DNA of 64,000 nt from Phlebotomus papatasi (lineage: Eukaryota; Arthropoda; Insecta; Diptera; Psychodidae), in the NCBI RefSeq assembly GCF_024763615.1, contig NC_077222.1:39556001-39620000 (forward strand). Reading direction: 5' to 3'. Positions 25,201-36,009 of this stretch are shown here, piece by piece. A model generated the notes under the pieces. That model made no database searches. It saw only the letters and a program-made list of their open reading frames with translations, and was not told where the DNA came from. Each line of letters starts with the position of its first letter. Positions within the stretch are counted from its first letter, which is position 1. A program made the position numbers and the translations under genes.

Positions 25201-28200
25201 ACAGAAGGCAAAGGCTAGGAAGAACAGAATAAAACTTCTTTGGGGAATGTCGAATGCGTGTCATTACAGTGACAGCGTCGTTACAGGGGTCATCAATGAT
25301 TGGAAATTGACAACTCCTACCGTTAGTTCTCTAGTAACCTGACCAAAAAGACGGATAAACACTGTGATATCATTTTTCACAAAATTTTAGATTTGTAGTG
25401 TTTTGTTAAAAGCTGATCAACTTAAAAATATAACGCGGAAATATTATCCAGTGTAGCCGATACACGGGCTTTCTTTACTGTTTATAAGTTCGTCATTTAT
25501 TCTAGTTTTTATTATAAATTGCATTCTATATCTCAGCGTATATGTTGATAGGCAATCTTAAATATTGCAAAAAACGATAATAAACAATAAGCCTTGATGA
25601 TAAGAAATTAAGAAACTACAATAGTTTTGCAGATATATAGCCACTGCTGACAATGTTGCAAACCTAGCCTGCTCTATTAAACATTTTAATCATCTGATAT
25701 TGCAAAGGCACAATTCTAGCTATAAGTTTTACTTCAAGTGGAACAATTTAAAAGTTCATCTTCCTCTTTAATTCGTACAAAAATAAATTAAAGCTATTTT
25801 TTGGAATAGTTCCCCTGTTCATTAAATGAACCATTTATAGGGAATTAATTTACCATTTTTTCGAACAAATAAAAATAAAATATTTAATAAATATTCGAAA
25901 TTATTGGCGATCTCTATTATTATAATGTAAATTACAAGCCTCTTATCGCAATTGCAATTTTTTATACCTATATAGAGCTTGTGGCGCCATCTTGGAAATC
26001 TGATCAATTGGTTTCTTTTTATTTTTGGAATGATTTTTGAATGTGTTCAATGGCCAAACTGAATGCTATGATGAGTAATTAGATCGAGATACTGGAGTCC
26101 AACTAACGCCTTTTGTACACATACAGGGAACCCGAGATTGTGGCGGCACCTGACGATCTTGAGGACCTCCTAGCAGTGGTGCCAAGGAGTAAGTCCAGCG
26201 ATATCCTCAAGCGTGATCCATTTGGTGTGGAACAGGGTCGTACCCTGTCAACGCACTTCAACTCCCTGAAACAATGGGGCATGAATCGCCTGAGAATGAT
26301 GAATCGTAATAGCAGTGAGGACAGGAGGGATGTCCAGAGCGGTGCCAAATCTTCTGACATTGATGATTTCAATGTCTACGAAAGCATTGGCAGTCGCAAT
26401 CGCCGAAAGATGGGCGAAAAGGAGCGTAAGCTTTCGCATGAACGAAAGCCTTCGTATTCCTCTTCTGAGAAGAGTATCTCCATTGCATCTCCAGCCAGTA
26501 TTAACCCTGTGAAACTGCGGGAATCTTCATCTATACGACGGCAGAGGAGGATTGGACTGGCAACAAGGGAGGAACCAAATTCATCCAGTGGCAATTGGAG
26601 TGCAAGTTCCGAATCTGGAAGGACATCAATTGGAAGTGAAATTACGGCCCAGCCAAAATCTAGCGCTTCCAGCAACAGTCTCAATCACAATCATCACCCA
26701 GGGAGTGGACCTCCTAGTTCCATTATCAGTCGGAGGAGATTTCTCAACACTAGCGCTTCGAGCAGTGTCACTAGTGAAGGAACAGCTACTCCTGATCTTC
26801 AAGGGCATGAGATGTTCTATGACGATGGAGAAACGAGTTCAGCCTATTCCTGTGACACTGAGGGCTACTACACATCCTTCCATGTGGATTCTGGGCTAAA
26901 GACCCTTAAAGAAGAGGAACCTGTAACTCCTTTGCATACCTCCTCAGCTCTCTCTTCCACAAATTCCTTCTCCAGTTCTGGAAATCAAACCGTCCTATCG
27001 GCAGAGAATGAATATGAACTGTTTGGCAAAGGATCCACTTCAACTACAACAAGTTCAGCTGGAACGGTATGTACAACCCTAAAGGCAGCTGGAAGCGACA
27101 GGAGCTTAATTGTAGGACCTACTGTTCCGGAACGCAAGAGTTCCCTCACAAAGCTAAATAGAAGTAGCAGTACCAACAGTGGTGGTACTCTTGAGAGAAG
27201 CTACTCCAGTAGTACAGTTGGTAGTACCCTTGAACGAACAGGAACCATCAAGAGAAATGGAATCCTGTTGCAGAAGGAAGTGGCTGCAGTAGTTCATCAG
27301 AAAGCCACCAGGACAGATTCTCCGGATAGTGGAAATAATACTAGTTCATCTCCAGTTGAATCCAATGCCAATTCCAGTCCTACTCAGGGCGTGAGGAGTT
27401 ATTCGGAGTTTGAATACTCAGAATCGTCGGATCTCGAGGGTGTGGACAGAATTGAGAGGATTAGGAGCAAAACAACAATTAATTCCAGTAGGATTCCCTC
27501 CATGTGCGTTATTACGCCAACGAACAGCGACGATGAGTACCAGACGGTTATTGCTAAGAAAGAACAGAGGCAAAAGATGGAAATTCCATTGCAGGAAACT
27601 GATCTGGACTCCTTGGAATTCAATACAACCAGCGAGAAGGCTGATAGTGATCGAATGCAGATCATTACAGTCAACCAAACTACGGGCTATGCTACTGTTC
27701 AGACTGTTGAAACTCCAAAAGCCATTGTTCCTGGAACGTCCACAAAACCCTCTGAGCTCAAGAAGGAAGTTCAGTATGTTAAGAAGACAACTCTCCTCCC
27801 ATTGAATTCAATGCTGGGCAGACTAAAGGGAGTCTTACCAAATTTGTCTAAGCTCAAGAGTCCCCAGAAAGACATCCAAGAGAATCAAAGTGCTCAAGAG
27901 GGTGCAACATTGGAATCTCCCACGGAACCCGATACAGCCGGGGAATATGTGACCATTGCGGACGTGAAGAATAACAACAAAACCACGGGAGGAGTTTATT
28001 ACTCAAACGACGTTGTTAAGCGGAACCTGGCAACGGTCTTGTCGGGAAATCTCGCCGAAGAGACGGAGTATGTGTCTCTGAATGAACTCCCGGCTAACAT
28101 GCGATGCGAGAGCAATCTGTTGTCCTCCAGCATCGCCACGGAGAAGAAAATCGATACGGAAGCAAAGAATGAAAGTAGGGGTGCGCGCGTCATGCTGGAT

Positions 28201-31200
28201 GCGCAAGGGAAAGTTGTATACAGTTCAGACAGTCTCAAACGACGAAAGGGAGCACACACAACTTTTGCCCCTGGACCGTGTGTCAAAGACACCAATTCAG
28301 AGCATCAGGAGAGCCCCACTGGCCTCCGGAAGCCCTCCATTGTGCGCCCTGTTCCAGTGATAAATCCCGCCCGAAGGTACGCGAGTGAGAATCAGGCCAA
28401 CACGGCCAATGAACCCTTGAAGGAGGAAGACGAATCCACCCACGCGCCCCAGTTGCCAAGTGAGGAGGGAAAATCCCATCCAGCCCCAATGCTCCCAATT
28501 GGGTCACTGCAATCCGGGGCCTATGTGAACCTCCAATGTGATGAGGACACATACCTGCCACCACCCCCACCGCTTCTCTCAAGTCCAGGTAAGAACAAGC
28601 ACTTGACCCATCGTCCCAGATTCCCATCCCCATCCGCCCCATCACCACGTGACGCTCCCATTTCATCCCCGAGACGCCACCAAAAACTCGTGAAGCGCAG
28701 CGACAGCTACAGGGCAGCAAATTCGGCCCTCCTGGCGTCTGAGGGGGAACAGAGTGTGGAACAATTCGAGAAAGAATTGCAGGAAGAGCTGTGGCGTGAG
28801 AGAATAAACTATCCACCCAGTGTCTCGCCTAAAATGTATCACTACCCAAAGTTTCGTTCATCGATCAGAAGCACCAGCTGCGACCGCACTAAACCCATAC
28901 CCAAGACTCCCCAAACCCGCGCATTTGACTACTTTGAAACCAGCAAGTACAGGAACGTTAGCAAAACGGTCACGAAGAGCTTCGAGAAGCTTTTAAGTGA
29001 ATTCACAGCAACTGAGGACATTGACAGAGCAATGGAGTCAGATGATGGGATATTTGGGTCCCCAATTCCTATCAGAAAGGTCCTTACTCTCACGCCCAGT
29101 AAAGTCACGCTGCCGGGTGATAGTCATGAGCACCGAGCACGCGTTCTTAACTTCGAAATGGGAACAACGGACATATGGTGATATATCCCTTCCTCCTTTT
29201 CCTTTAATGCAGGTCACAGTACAAGAGGTTTAAATCTGCTATTCAAAGAGATTTTTCGTCAATTTATGCTAAATTTCTTATTTGTTCAAATGCGCTAAAA
29301 CAGTATTAATTATCTATTTATTATAAAATAATTTTAAAATTCCATAATTACCGATAAAACCCATATAATTTATTGATTGATTGGAGCAGTGACAATCACT
29401 AAATTTTCTACATAAAAAAAAAGATACACAAAAGATCATTTCTAGCTTAGTAACTTATTTCTTCTTGCGTCTTTTGAGAAAACAGACCTAAAATTATATT
29501 TTTTTAAAATTAGTTTTTCCAAATGCGTAATATCCCGAAGGAAAAAGAAAAAATTCAGTCTGCAGAAAACATGGCGAACATTATGTTGCAGCTGGGAAAA
29601 CTTAAATTTCGCAATTTTCTTGTCATTTAATTATTTTTAAAACTAAGTTTCCATGCCAATAATGCCCCAGACAGACTTACGGTTTAGGGCAGAATCACAT
29701 TGACAGTCAAATGCTCACCGTATTTCGTTAATTTACGCATTTGCATTGCAATTCTTACACAAATTCACGATTACCGTATTACCTTATCTCATACTCGGTG
29801 GCACTAGGTGAAAATAATACAAGAAAATTGAATAAATAAAACGAAAATGCGATAAACGGTGAGCAAAAAAACTGTACGAAAAATTAATCGTACAGTTTTT
29901 TTGCTAACCGTTTATCGAATTTTCGTTTTATTTCTGCAATTTTCTTATATTGTTTTCACTTTTTGCCACCGAGTATGAGATAAGGTCATGCGGTAATCGA
30001 GAATATGCATAACGGTGATATCACACTTGCACATTAAAATTTTAATGTGATTCACATTAATTGTCGCTTGTGAGCGTCCAAATATGTTATTTGTGTCTTT
30101 GAGTCACTTAATATTTGGAGTTTTTCTATTTATTGATAAAGAAGTGGACTTGGCCTGCAAAAATAAGTTTAAATTTACCTAAAACATAAATATTTTTCAC
30201 ATTAAAAAATTAAAGAGAAAATCGCATTAATTTTTCGCATTAATGCTATAAATCAATTTATATCAAATTTTGCGGGTCAAGTCTACATTTTTATCAACAA
30301 ATAGATCAAATTTTGAATATAAAGAGATTCAAACACACAAATTACACATTTGGACTCTTACCAGCGACAGTTAATGTGAATCATATTAAAATTTTAATGT
30401 GCAAGTGTGATAACACAGGAAGAATTGCAATGAAAATGTGTAAATTAACAAAATATAGTGAGGTTACGGCGAGCATTTTATTGTCAATGTGATTCTGCCC
30501 TTAAGCCGAAAGACGACTTAATGACAAACTGATGGCAATGTAGTCTAACCATCATTTTGATTATAATTACGTTAAGCTGCCTCTCGGCTTAAGCCGTAGA
30601 TATGTTCAGCTCATAAGGCTGTTAAACTGAATAATATAATTAGGTAAAGGATTTTGGAGCAGTTTTAAGAAAATTAAATACAAAAAATAGAAGAAATATT
30701 ACCCAAAAGCTTCAATTTTTTTTGTTGTTACTGTGATAAATTACATATTCCTCTATTCTTTATCTCAGGGATGTAATGTGCACTCTATTTTTTATTAAAT
30801 TATTTTCAAGCAATTAACTCGATTAAAATAACCTCAAAAGAATTGGGAAATTGAAATAAGGTTTTATATAGAAAAATATTTTACATTCTACTAAATTCTC
30901 TATTAATTTATCTTTTTTTTTCAAAACTGAATTAAGCAATTTCAAGAACAAATTTCTCATAAAACTAATTTTAATTTCCTTTAAACTAATATTATGAAAA
31001 TAGAAAATTAAGGTTTTCCAAAACCGCAATACTATTACGATTTATAAAGGTTAAAAGCAGTTTTTGATCTTTTCAGTAAGTTTTAGTAAATACAGATATT
31101 TCCAATTGATCAATACTTTATATCGTCTAATAAAAATTCTGTAACCTAAGTTAAATTTATATATAGTTAAGTATTTAAAACTAAAAAACATTTTAGTATC

Positions 31201-34200
31201 CTGACGATCCTCAGATTATCTAGAGCTAATAAATATTTAGAGGGGAGTGAGGCACCTTTGAATTGGGGTGCTTTTAAAATTTAACTTTTTATTCTATTTT
31301 GAAAACGAATTAAGTCTTATTTTAAAGTAATTGAGTTTCGCAATTGGTTACTCCATTTAAAAAATAAGACAAAAATGCTGAATTTTAAAGCTTTCCCAAT
31401 TTAAATGGTGCCCCACTTCCCCTTAAAACATTTCAAGCTGTAACCAATCAGAAAATTATATGAGACTAAAATATTTTATAGAAACAAAATTTAATTGCAA
31501 GTGGGCAAAGTTATATTTTTTTTTATAAAACCTACCTAATCTTAAATACTGAAAAAAATATAAAAATATGCTAAAAGTGACTATTTCAATATGGCAAAAC
31601 ACAAATGGTCGGTATAAAATTATATTTGGTTAAAATGTCAGTAAAAAGCGTAAATCTAAACAAAAATGGGTTTAATTTATATAATTTGGGTATTTTCTAT
31701 TATTTGCTTATTTACCTTTTAATTTTTTTTACTGATCATCATTTACTGATCATTTGCTTTTTTTTTACTGATTTCTACTGATCGATTCGAAATTTTTACT
31801 ACTCATTTTTAACTTTTTTAAAAATCTAATTAAATATCTGATCATTTCGAATTCATTGCTGATCAAATTAATTTTTTTTTACCTGTATTATCTTTTTACA
31901 GCTCACTTATATTTTCTTCATAATTAGCATTATAATTAGCTAAGATTGATGCAGGTAAAACTCATATTTATTTTCGATTTGCCAAACTTGTATAATAAAA
32001 TTTTACTATTATTAAAGTTTTAATTGAAACACTGAATACTCAGCAAATTTGATTTATTGGTAGTTAATCAAATTTATTTTTTTTACTGCTCATTTGTACA
32101 ATTTCTTTCAATATTCCCTCGATATTTTTGAGATTTACTTTAATATGGGATTATTGACCATATTTTTACAGATGAAAAATAATTTTTAGTTAGATCCTAA
32201 ATCTGAAAATCAAGAAAAATCCAAGAAACATGGAACATACAAAGTTGAAATACCTATAAATTTTGGTTTAGTTTTTAAAATATTTTATTACAAATTCAAA
32301 AATAAACTAAAATGTTCGCTGTTGTATTAACTTAAGCTCTAAGGACGTTGAAGTCTTATTCGTAAATCTCTTGTCTACGTACCGCATAAGAATCCTGCTC
32401 AAGTCCAAACCTACTATCGATTACACATTTAACTCTCCCCTTGTGCTGGCAGAGAGACAAAAAGGGAAACATGAGAAATGGGGTTGTGGAGGAAAAATCA
32501 TTGTGTGTAAATATTTCACATTTCTCCCCATCAAGACATCACATTCACTAAAACATATTTTTTGCACTTCCTCTGCTTAACTTCCACAATACAAATCCAG
32601 AAAATGACAATCACACATGAAATTCTATTCAAAAAGTTTTGGGTTTAATTCTATGTTGTGTAAATAATTTATTATTCACTGAATAATTTTTATTTTTTTT
32701 CAAAATAATTTTATGCTTTTGGTGTGGAGATAATTTTTCTTTTAATTTTAATTTTGGAAAATAAAAAAAATAAATAAATAAATACACTGAATTCAATACA
32801 CATTTTAGGTGTTAAGTTCTAAGTTTAATTTGTTCTTCTTTGACACAGAAAAAAACATAAGTGGTTTTTTTGTGCGTTTTTATGTAAATAAAAAATTGAC
32901 ATGGAAAAAATAATTGTGTTTATGTGTTTTTTCACTAACATGTGAGTTTGTGTGCAATTTTCTCTAATTTGCTAACTAATTTGCGTTTACACACCTTTGT
33001 AAATACACACAGTCTGTGGACGGAGAACTTCACGCATAGTTGAATAAATTATCCAATTTTTTTTTAAATAAAATTAATTAAAATTGATATATAAAAATTA
33101 AGATTTCTTTTAGAAAATGCAGTCTATTTAAGTGAAATTCATTTTTATTTAGGCTTATTGCAAATTTAACATTACCCAGATGCAGATAAACATTTAATCC
33201 CATAAATAATTTATTCTTATCGCGTTTTTCGAATGGATATAACATAATTGTATTTGAAACATTAAGAATTCTAACTAATTATAAACGAAATTAGACTAAA
33301 ACATTTTATGAAATTAAATTCTTAATTGAATCCGGATAAAACTTTTTAAATAAATTTCATAAATTTAATTAAAAGATACGACATTTTCATATTATGTAAT
33401 GCTTAAAATCATTATTTTACGTTTTATGCCCAGTGCACAATAAATTTTGTTTGTAAATATGTTTTTAAAATTTCATATGAGAGTGAAAGAGATGACTAGA
33501 TCTAGATCTCACTCACTCTCATTAAAATGTTAAAAATATGTTTACAAAACAAAAATTATTGTGCGTTGAGCATTACTCAAACAAAAACAATTATGTTTGG
33601 AAGGTATTCTTTCCTGAATTTAGAAACTAATTATTTCATTTGTTTATAGTAGATCTTTTATTTAGATTAAAATTTTTCATGCTTTTGTAACCGATCAAAT
33701 CATTGCAATGATTTTTGTCTATAAAAATATATTCTTATCTTGTTTTGAATAAAAAAATATTGAATTTTCTCTAAATTTCGTTTTTTTTAAATTTATAGCT
33801 AAATTATTTTTTTTCTCAAAATAATCATTTCTATTTTTTCTAATCTGCCTCAATAAAAATTTTAATTCTTTGTGGCATAATCTATTTGCTTTATTTTTTT
33901 GTTCATATAAACTTGATTTAACTATTCCATTGTCCCGAAAGGTTTTATAATTTTTATAGTTAAAACTTTATTATTTTTGTTTTTAAATTGTATTGGTCAT
34001 TCATAACCATTAATTTATTGATTGATTTTATCTTGATGTTCAAAATTATGACCAGCGCACAATAACTTTTATTTGTAAACATGTTTTTAAAATTTCTGTG
34101 AGAGTAAGCGAGATGACTAGATCTAGATCTCACTCCCTCTCATTGAAATTCCAAAAATATGTTTACTAAACAAAAGTTATTGTGCGTTGAGCATAACTAT

Positions 34201-35957
34201 AGCATTTTTATTAATCGAAAATAAACCTAAATTAGATATTTCTTTTCATTTTAATAAGTTTGAAAATTCTTAATGGAAATATTACAGAATAATAAAAAAA
34301 AGCAATCAACAAAATTTTTACATGTTTACATTCAAAATGATAATTTTTCATTTTTTTAACATTTGGTTTTTCAATCTTTTCTTGTTTTAGACTGAAATCA
34401 TTAAAAATTTTAGCCCAGTTTGTTTATAAATGTATCAAAATATTTTGCTAATTTAAATTCATGAAATTTGCATAAAATTTTCCAAATGCGTGAAGTTCTA
34501 CGACCACTGATTGTCACTCTGTTGCATATAATCGCTGCAAATTATGCACCCGTGTTTTATGAATGGCTTAACCCCCCGCCCCCTCAAACACCTTTGTTCG
34601 CCATCCCGTTTGTGTGTTTTTCAATGCATGTGCCCACAATGTTTCCACCCTGAGCACGCTTCCAGCACCAAAAATCCTCTGCCGAGAGCCAATTGAGACT
34701 CCCTGAGGATTAGCACATTGAGTAATGATGTGCCCCCCTTCTCTAGGCTATCTACCTTCGTACCATGACGACCCTCGGACCCACCTAGCCACCCTACCAC
34801 GTGCTCCGGCCGCTTGTTCTCCGGTGGCACCGCCCGCCGCCGTCTACGAAAGCGTCGGATCGACGTACTGGACGCTGCAGGCGCGAAAACCACCCGTCGA
34901 GGCGCTCTATTCTACACCCAATAAGCCCAAGAGGACACCACTCAAGACCACGCCACTCGGCTTCGAGACCTTCTTCTCACCTGTTAAGGAGACTCAGAGA
35001 GTTGCGGAGAGTCCTACCGAGTCTCCGATAGATCCAAGAAGTGGCGGGAGCATGAGAACATCGACTCCATCGCGTGTGGAATCTCCGAGATCGCCCACTG
35101 TTAAGCCTAATTTGGCGGAAGAACTGAGAACGAAGCTGAGGATTCACGAGGGAGTCAGGTCTAATGGGAATAGCCCCTCGAGTTCTGGTAGGTCCACTCC
35201 TCGTGGGATCTTGGAACCGCAACAGCCAAGAGGTCGGCACAGTTGGGCTTCGGATGCCGTTGAGATTCCTCAGACGTGTTCTGACCGCATGGGTGCCCCT
35301 AAGACCAGCCTCATGGACTTCAAGCGACTACTGCTGGCCAAGGCAGGAAAGAGCAGCGTGACCACGAAACCATCTGCCGTTGAGCAGCTCCTGAAGAAAC
35401 CAAAGGAACTGCCAAGTCCAGTCAAACCCACCGTACTCAATACCAGTCTCAAGATTCAGGATCTCAGCGGATCTCCCAAGACCTTTGCAAGTCGCAGGAT
35501 GATCCGCCAAGGCAACTTTGGGGGTTCTCCAGCAAAACACATGTCCCCCAGATCAGCCAATTGGCGCCTGAACAATGCCAAGAAGCATGATGTGATGTCC
35601 ACGGCAATCCCTGAAGCCAACAGCGAAGAGGACAATTCTTCAAGCCCAGGGAATTCAACAAGACGAAGCTCAGCAGGTTCCGCAGGAGATCCAGTAGATA
35701 TCAAGACAGAGACGAAGAATGTGGTAGAGGAGATTGTGAAGATGAAAGACAACATATTCCTCAAAGCTGAAGAGAATAACTTCATGAAGCACGAAATGCT
35801 GAAGACACCCGGCTATGCTTCCAATCGCAGTCAAATGCTTCAGGCTCAGAGGGCTCAATTCCTCATGGGACTCAATCCGGCTACTGGACCTAAAACCCAA
35901 AGTGGCTCCCCTGAACCAGCTGCCAAGGGAACTCCATCACTGGAAACAGCGCTCTGA
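12980..35957 (+). CDS. gukh: guk-holder / Nance-Horan syndrome family scaffold protein (5' end missing)
   Basis: Five exons join in phase: 12980-13263, 19937-20244, 22850-23098, 26127-28588 and 34747-35957, giving about 1,500 residues with the start outside what I can see. Family evidence is the conserved block split over exons 2 and 3 (LPSPEEQCQ, then a VDTSGKRFDR segment, then RPKKPRGKRRNTLAG), and near the C-terminus DFKRLLLAKAG with a following SAVEQLL. Both are recognisable Nance-Horan family signatures. The middle is long, serine-rich and probably disordered, with repeated SSSTNSGGTLERS-like segments and a proline run before the exon 4 donor. Known family biology: fly Guk-holder links Discs large and Scribble at synapses and epithelial junctions. 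The last residues ETAL form a class I PDZ ligand. All introns are GT-AG, from 2.6 to 6.7 kb, and full of transposons. Exon 4 can also be read through to a stop at 29181. Confidence 0.88.
13603..13750. repeat. Palindromic MITE family Y, copy 2
   Basis: ATGACCAGCGCACAATAACT and its mirrored end, with AGATCTAGATCT near the centre. It lies in gukh intron 1 and abuts the left end of the 13752-15455 element. Confidence 0.85.
13884..14950. mobile_element. Internally deleted pogo-type transposon
   Basis: Terminal inverted repeats GGGGAAATGCTTCTAATTTT and the mirrored right end are flanked by TA (13882-13883 and 14951-14952). It encodes a broken pogo/CENP-B-type DNA-binding region at 14425-14710 and lacks a DDE domain. 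Confidence 0.75.
14425..14710 (+). pseudogene. Relic of a pogo-type (psq/CENP-B helix-turn-helix) transposase
   Basis: From ATG 14425 the frame gives MPGEMKEHHLYERDAVRNAL and then KGQGMSESAR. After a frameshift it continues LGVPKSTHFNE, which is the recognition-helix pattern of psq/CENP-B domains (GVPxSTLFN). A further piece in another frame, EEDLVRLVHKMKNNGHPV, matches the start of the second CENP-B helix-turn-helix and stops at 14710. The catalytic DDE part is absent. The identification rests on motif pattern, and the copy is certainly non-functional. Confidence 0.6.
15789..16742. mobile_element. 0.95 kb non-autonomous element with GGGGGAACTGGGGCA ends
   Basis: The left GGGGGAACTGGGGCAGTAGT is mirrored by the right GTGCCCTAGTCTCCCC. 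TA flanks both ends (15787-15788 and 16743-16744). Motifs 'ggggtagttgtaa' and 'ttacttctacccc' repeat inside both arms. There is no coding capacity. Relatives with GGGGAGACTGGGGCAAA ends lie at 46362-46940 and, with only the left end clear, near 24525. Confidence 0.65.
17347..18075. mobile_element. MITE family X, copy 2, interrupted by a piggyBac-type MITE
   Basis: The X ends (GGGAAAGTACTCTCCC and the mirrored right end) enclose a 510-base TTAA element. The X sequence continues on both sides exactly as in the intact copy at 54165-54379. Confidence 0.85.
17415..17924. mobile_element. piggyBac-type MITE, copy 3, nested in MITE X
   Basis: CCCTTTAAGAACGATTGGAA to TGTCTCGTCGTTAAAGGG, with TTAA at 17411-17414 and a one-base variant CTAA at 17925-17928. 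The uninterrupted X copy at 7576 has one TTAA here (GTTTTCTTAAGAGAC), confirming the target duplication. Confidence 0.85.
18076..19936. other. gukh: gukh intron 1 remainder; nothing recognised
   Basis: AT-rich intronic sequence. The overlapping frames on both strands at about 18488-18736 have no signature. No further complete inverted-repeat element was found by eye. Confidence 0.5.
19937..20244 (+). CDS. gukh: gukh coding exon 2
   Basis: Acceptor CACTTATTTCAG, donor AGAA|GTAAGT. It is clearly GC-richer than its surroundings. It encodes AIDDLRKWTSLEAIGDITV through LPSPEEQCQILAQ and leaves two bases for the next exon. Confidence 0.85.
20900..21040 (-). mobile_element. Probable LINE 3' tail, minus strand
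   Basis: Read on the minus strand: GGTTGGAACCGACGCTAAG, then ACGGCGATGGCCGC, then a tail rich in AATAAATAATTAATAA. The same GGTTGG...GCTAAGACGGCGGTGGCCGC words occur at 57690-57830 on the plus strand and in part near 10866, as expected for copies of one retrotransposon 3' end. Confidence 0.4.
21108..22270. repeat. Inverted arrays of a short CAAAATCCCGAA(TGGGT) unit
   Basis: From 21108 to 21395 and from 21686 to 21785 a variable 10-18 base unit (caaaatcccgaaagc, gtcaaaatcccaaatggg) repeats head to tail. From about 21908 to 22270 the complementary unit (ttcgggattttgac) repeats in the opposite orientation. Together they could form a long imperfect hairpin. An inner inverted pair at 21393-21598 (GGCCCAAATAGACACAGG, mirrored) splits the forward array. 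The reading frames of 94-172 residues here are translated repeat. It lies in gukh intron 2. Confidence 0.75.
22850..23098 (+). CDS. gukh: gukh coding exon 3
   Basis: Acceptor CCTTGTGTAG, donor AATGG|GTACGT. It encodes the family block with FPAEVVTVDTSGKRFDR and the basic KRRSRPKKPRGKRRNTLAG run, which could be a nuclear or membrane-binding basic patch. The exon 2 join completes a lysine codon. Confidence 0.87.
23099..26126. other. gukh: gukh intron 3
   Basis: AT-rich intronic sequence with no gene. A GGGGAGACTGGGGCAAAA transposon end is visible near 24525, with a possible weak partner near 24940 (CTGCCCCACAG). Confidence 0.5.
26127..29181 (+). CDS. gukh: gukh coding exon 4, long form with its own stop codon
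   Basis: The acceptor ACACATACAG precedes 26127. The frame stays open for 1,018 codons to TGA at 29179-29181. An internal donor CCAG|GTAAGAAC after 28588 allows splicing to 34747 in phase (G plus GC). The 197 codons after that donor remain coding-like (FDYFETSKYRN, KSFEKLLSEFTATEDIDRA), so I predict an isoform of about 1,300 visible residues ending in TTDIW as well as the spliced form. The antisense open frames here are shadows. Confidence 0.82.
29687..30500. mobile_element. Foldback element with GGGCAGAATCACATTGACA ends
   Basis: GGGCAGAATCACATTGACA and its exact mirror at the right end. The arms are complementary for about 200 bases, through CTTATCTCATACTCGGTGGC, to a tight centre near 29892 (GTACGAAAAATTAATCGTAC). 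The right arm is broken by another foldback (30016-30414). TTA target duplication. Confidence 0.85.
30016..30414. mobile_element. Inner foldback element, TATCACACTTGCACATT ends
   Basis: TATCACACTTGCACATTAAA and its mirror enclose about 400 bases; the arms also share AATGTGATTCACATTAA and TGTCGC. It is absent from the left arm of the surrounding foldback, so it inserted later. Confidence 0.75.
31241..31422. mobile_element. MITE with AGGGGAGTGAGGCACC ends
   Basis: AGGGGAGTGAGGCACCTTTG mirrored by GGTGCCCCACTTCCCCT, with TGAATTGGGG and CCCAATTTAAA in the arms. A diverged relative may lie at about 43245-43430. Confidence 0.65.
31423..33425. other. gukh: gukh intron 4, very AT-rich
   Basis: Runs of T and a scattered repeated word ACTGATCATTT between about 31725 and 31870. 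No gene or complete element was recognised. Confidence 0.5.
33426..33573. repeat. Palindromic MITE family Y, copy 3
   Basis: ATGCCCAGTGCACAATAA at the left end and the mirrored TTATTGTGCGTTGAGCAT at the right, with ACTAGATCTAGATCTCACTC at the centre. It lies in gukh intron 4. Confidence 0.85.
34048..34194. repeat. Palindromic MITE family Y, copy 4
   Basis: ATGACCAGCGCACAATAACT to TTATTGTGCGTTGAGCAT, with the same AGATCTAGATCT centre. It is 474 bases after copy 3, in the same orientation as far as a palindrome allows. Confidence 0.85.
34747..35957 (+). CDS. gukh: gukh last exon with PDZ ligand C-terminus
   Basis: The acceptor CCCTTCTCTAG precedes 34747. The exon gives 402 residues and ends TGA at 35955-35957. 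It carries TPLGFETFFSPVKE, the family motif DFKRLLLAKAG (about 35315-35347), a likely helix EEIVKMKDNIFLKAEENNF and the terminal ETAL. The frame also opens upstream of the acceptor, but the sequence there is not coding-like. Confidence 0.86.
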
Positions 35958-36003
35958 TCCGCTTATCCAGCTTCCGCCAGACTCCCATCAACTCCATGAT
36001 CGC

Positions 36004-36009
36004 AATAAA
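36004..36009 (+). terminator. gukh: Likely polyadenylation signal of gukh
   Basis: AATAAA lies 47 bases after the stop codon of the last exon. A second AATAAA is near 36776, which could give a longer 3' UTR. Confidence 0.5.

Larger units (their letters stand above)
29663..30618. mobile_element. MITE family W, copy 2, host of a nested foldback
   Basis: The W half-ends (GCCCCAGACAGACTTACGG, and AAGCCGAAAGACGACTTAAT through TCTCGGCTTAAGCCG) are separated by an 814-base insertion with TTA on each side (29684-29686 and 30501-30503). Confidence 0.75.

Noticed and set aside
28283..28816. 177-residue antisense frame
   Set aside because: Shadow of the GC-richer gukh exon 4; no domain of its own.
34725..34746. 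ATG upstream of the gukh last-exon acceptor as an independent start
   Set aside because: It lies in the polypyrimidine tract of the acceptor, and the in-phase splice to 28588 explains the exon better.
29176..34747. Donor at ATATG|GTGATA at the end of long exon 4 joining the last exon
   Set aside because: The join would be out of phase with the last exon; the donor after 28588 is in phase.
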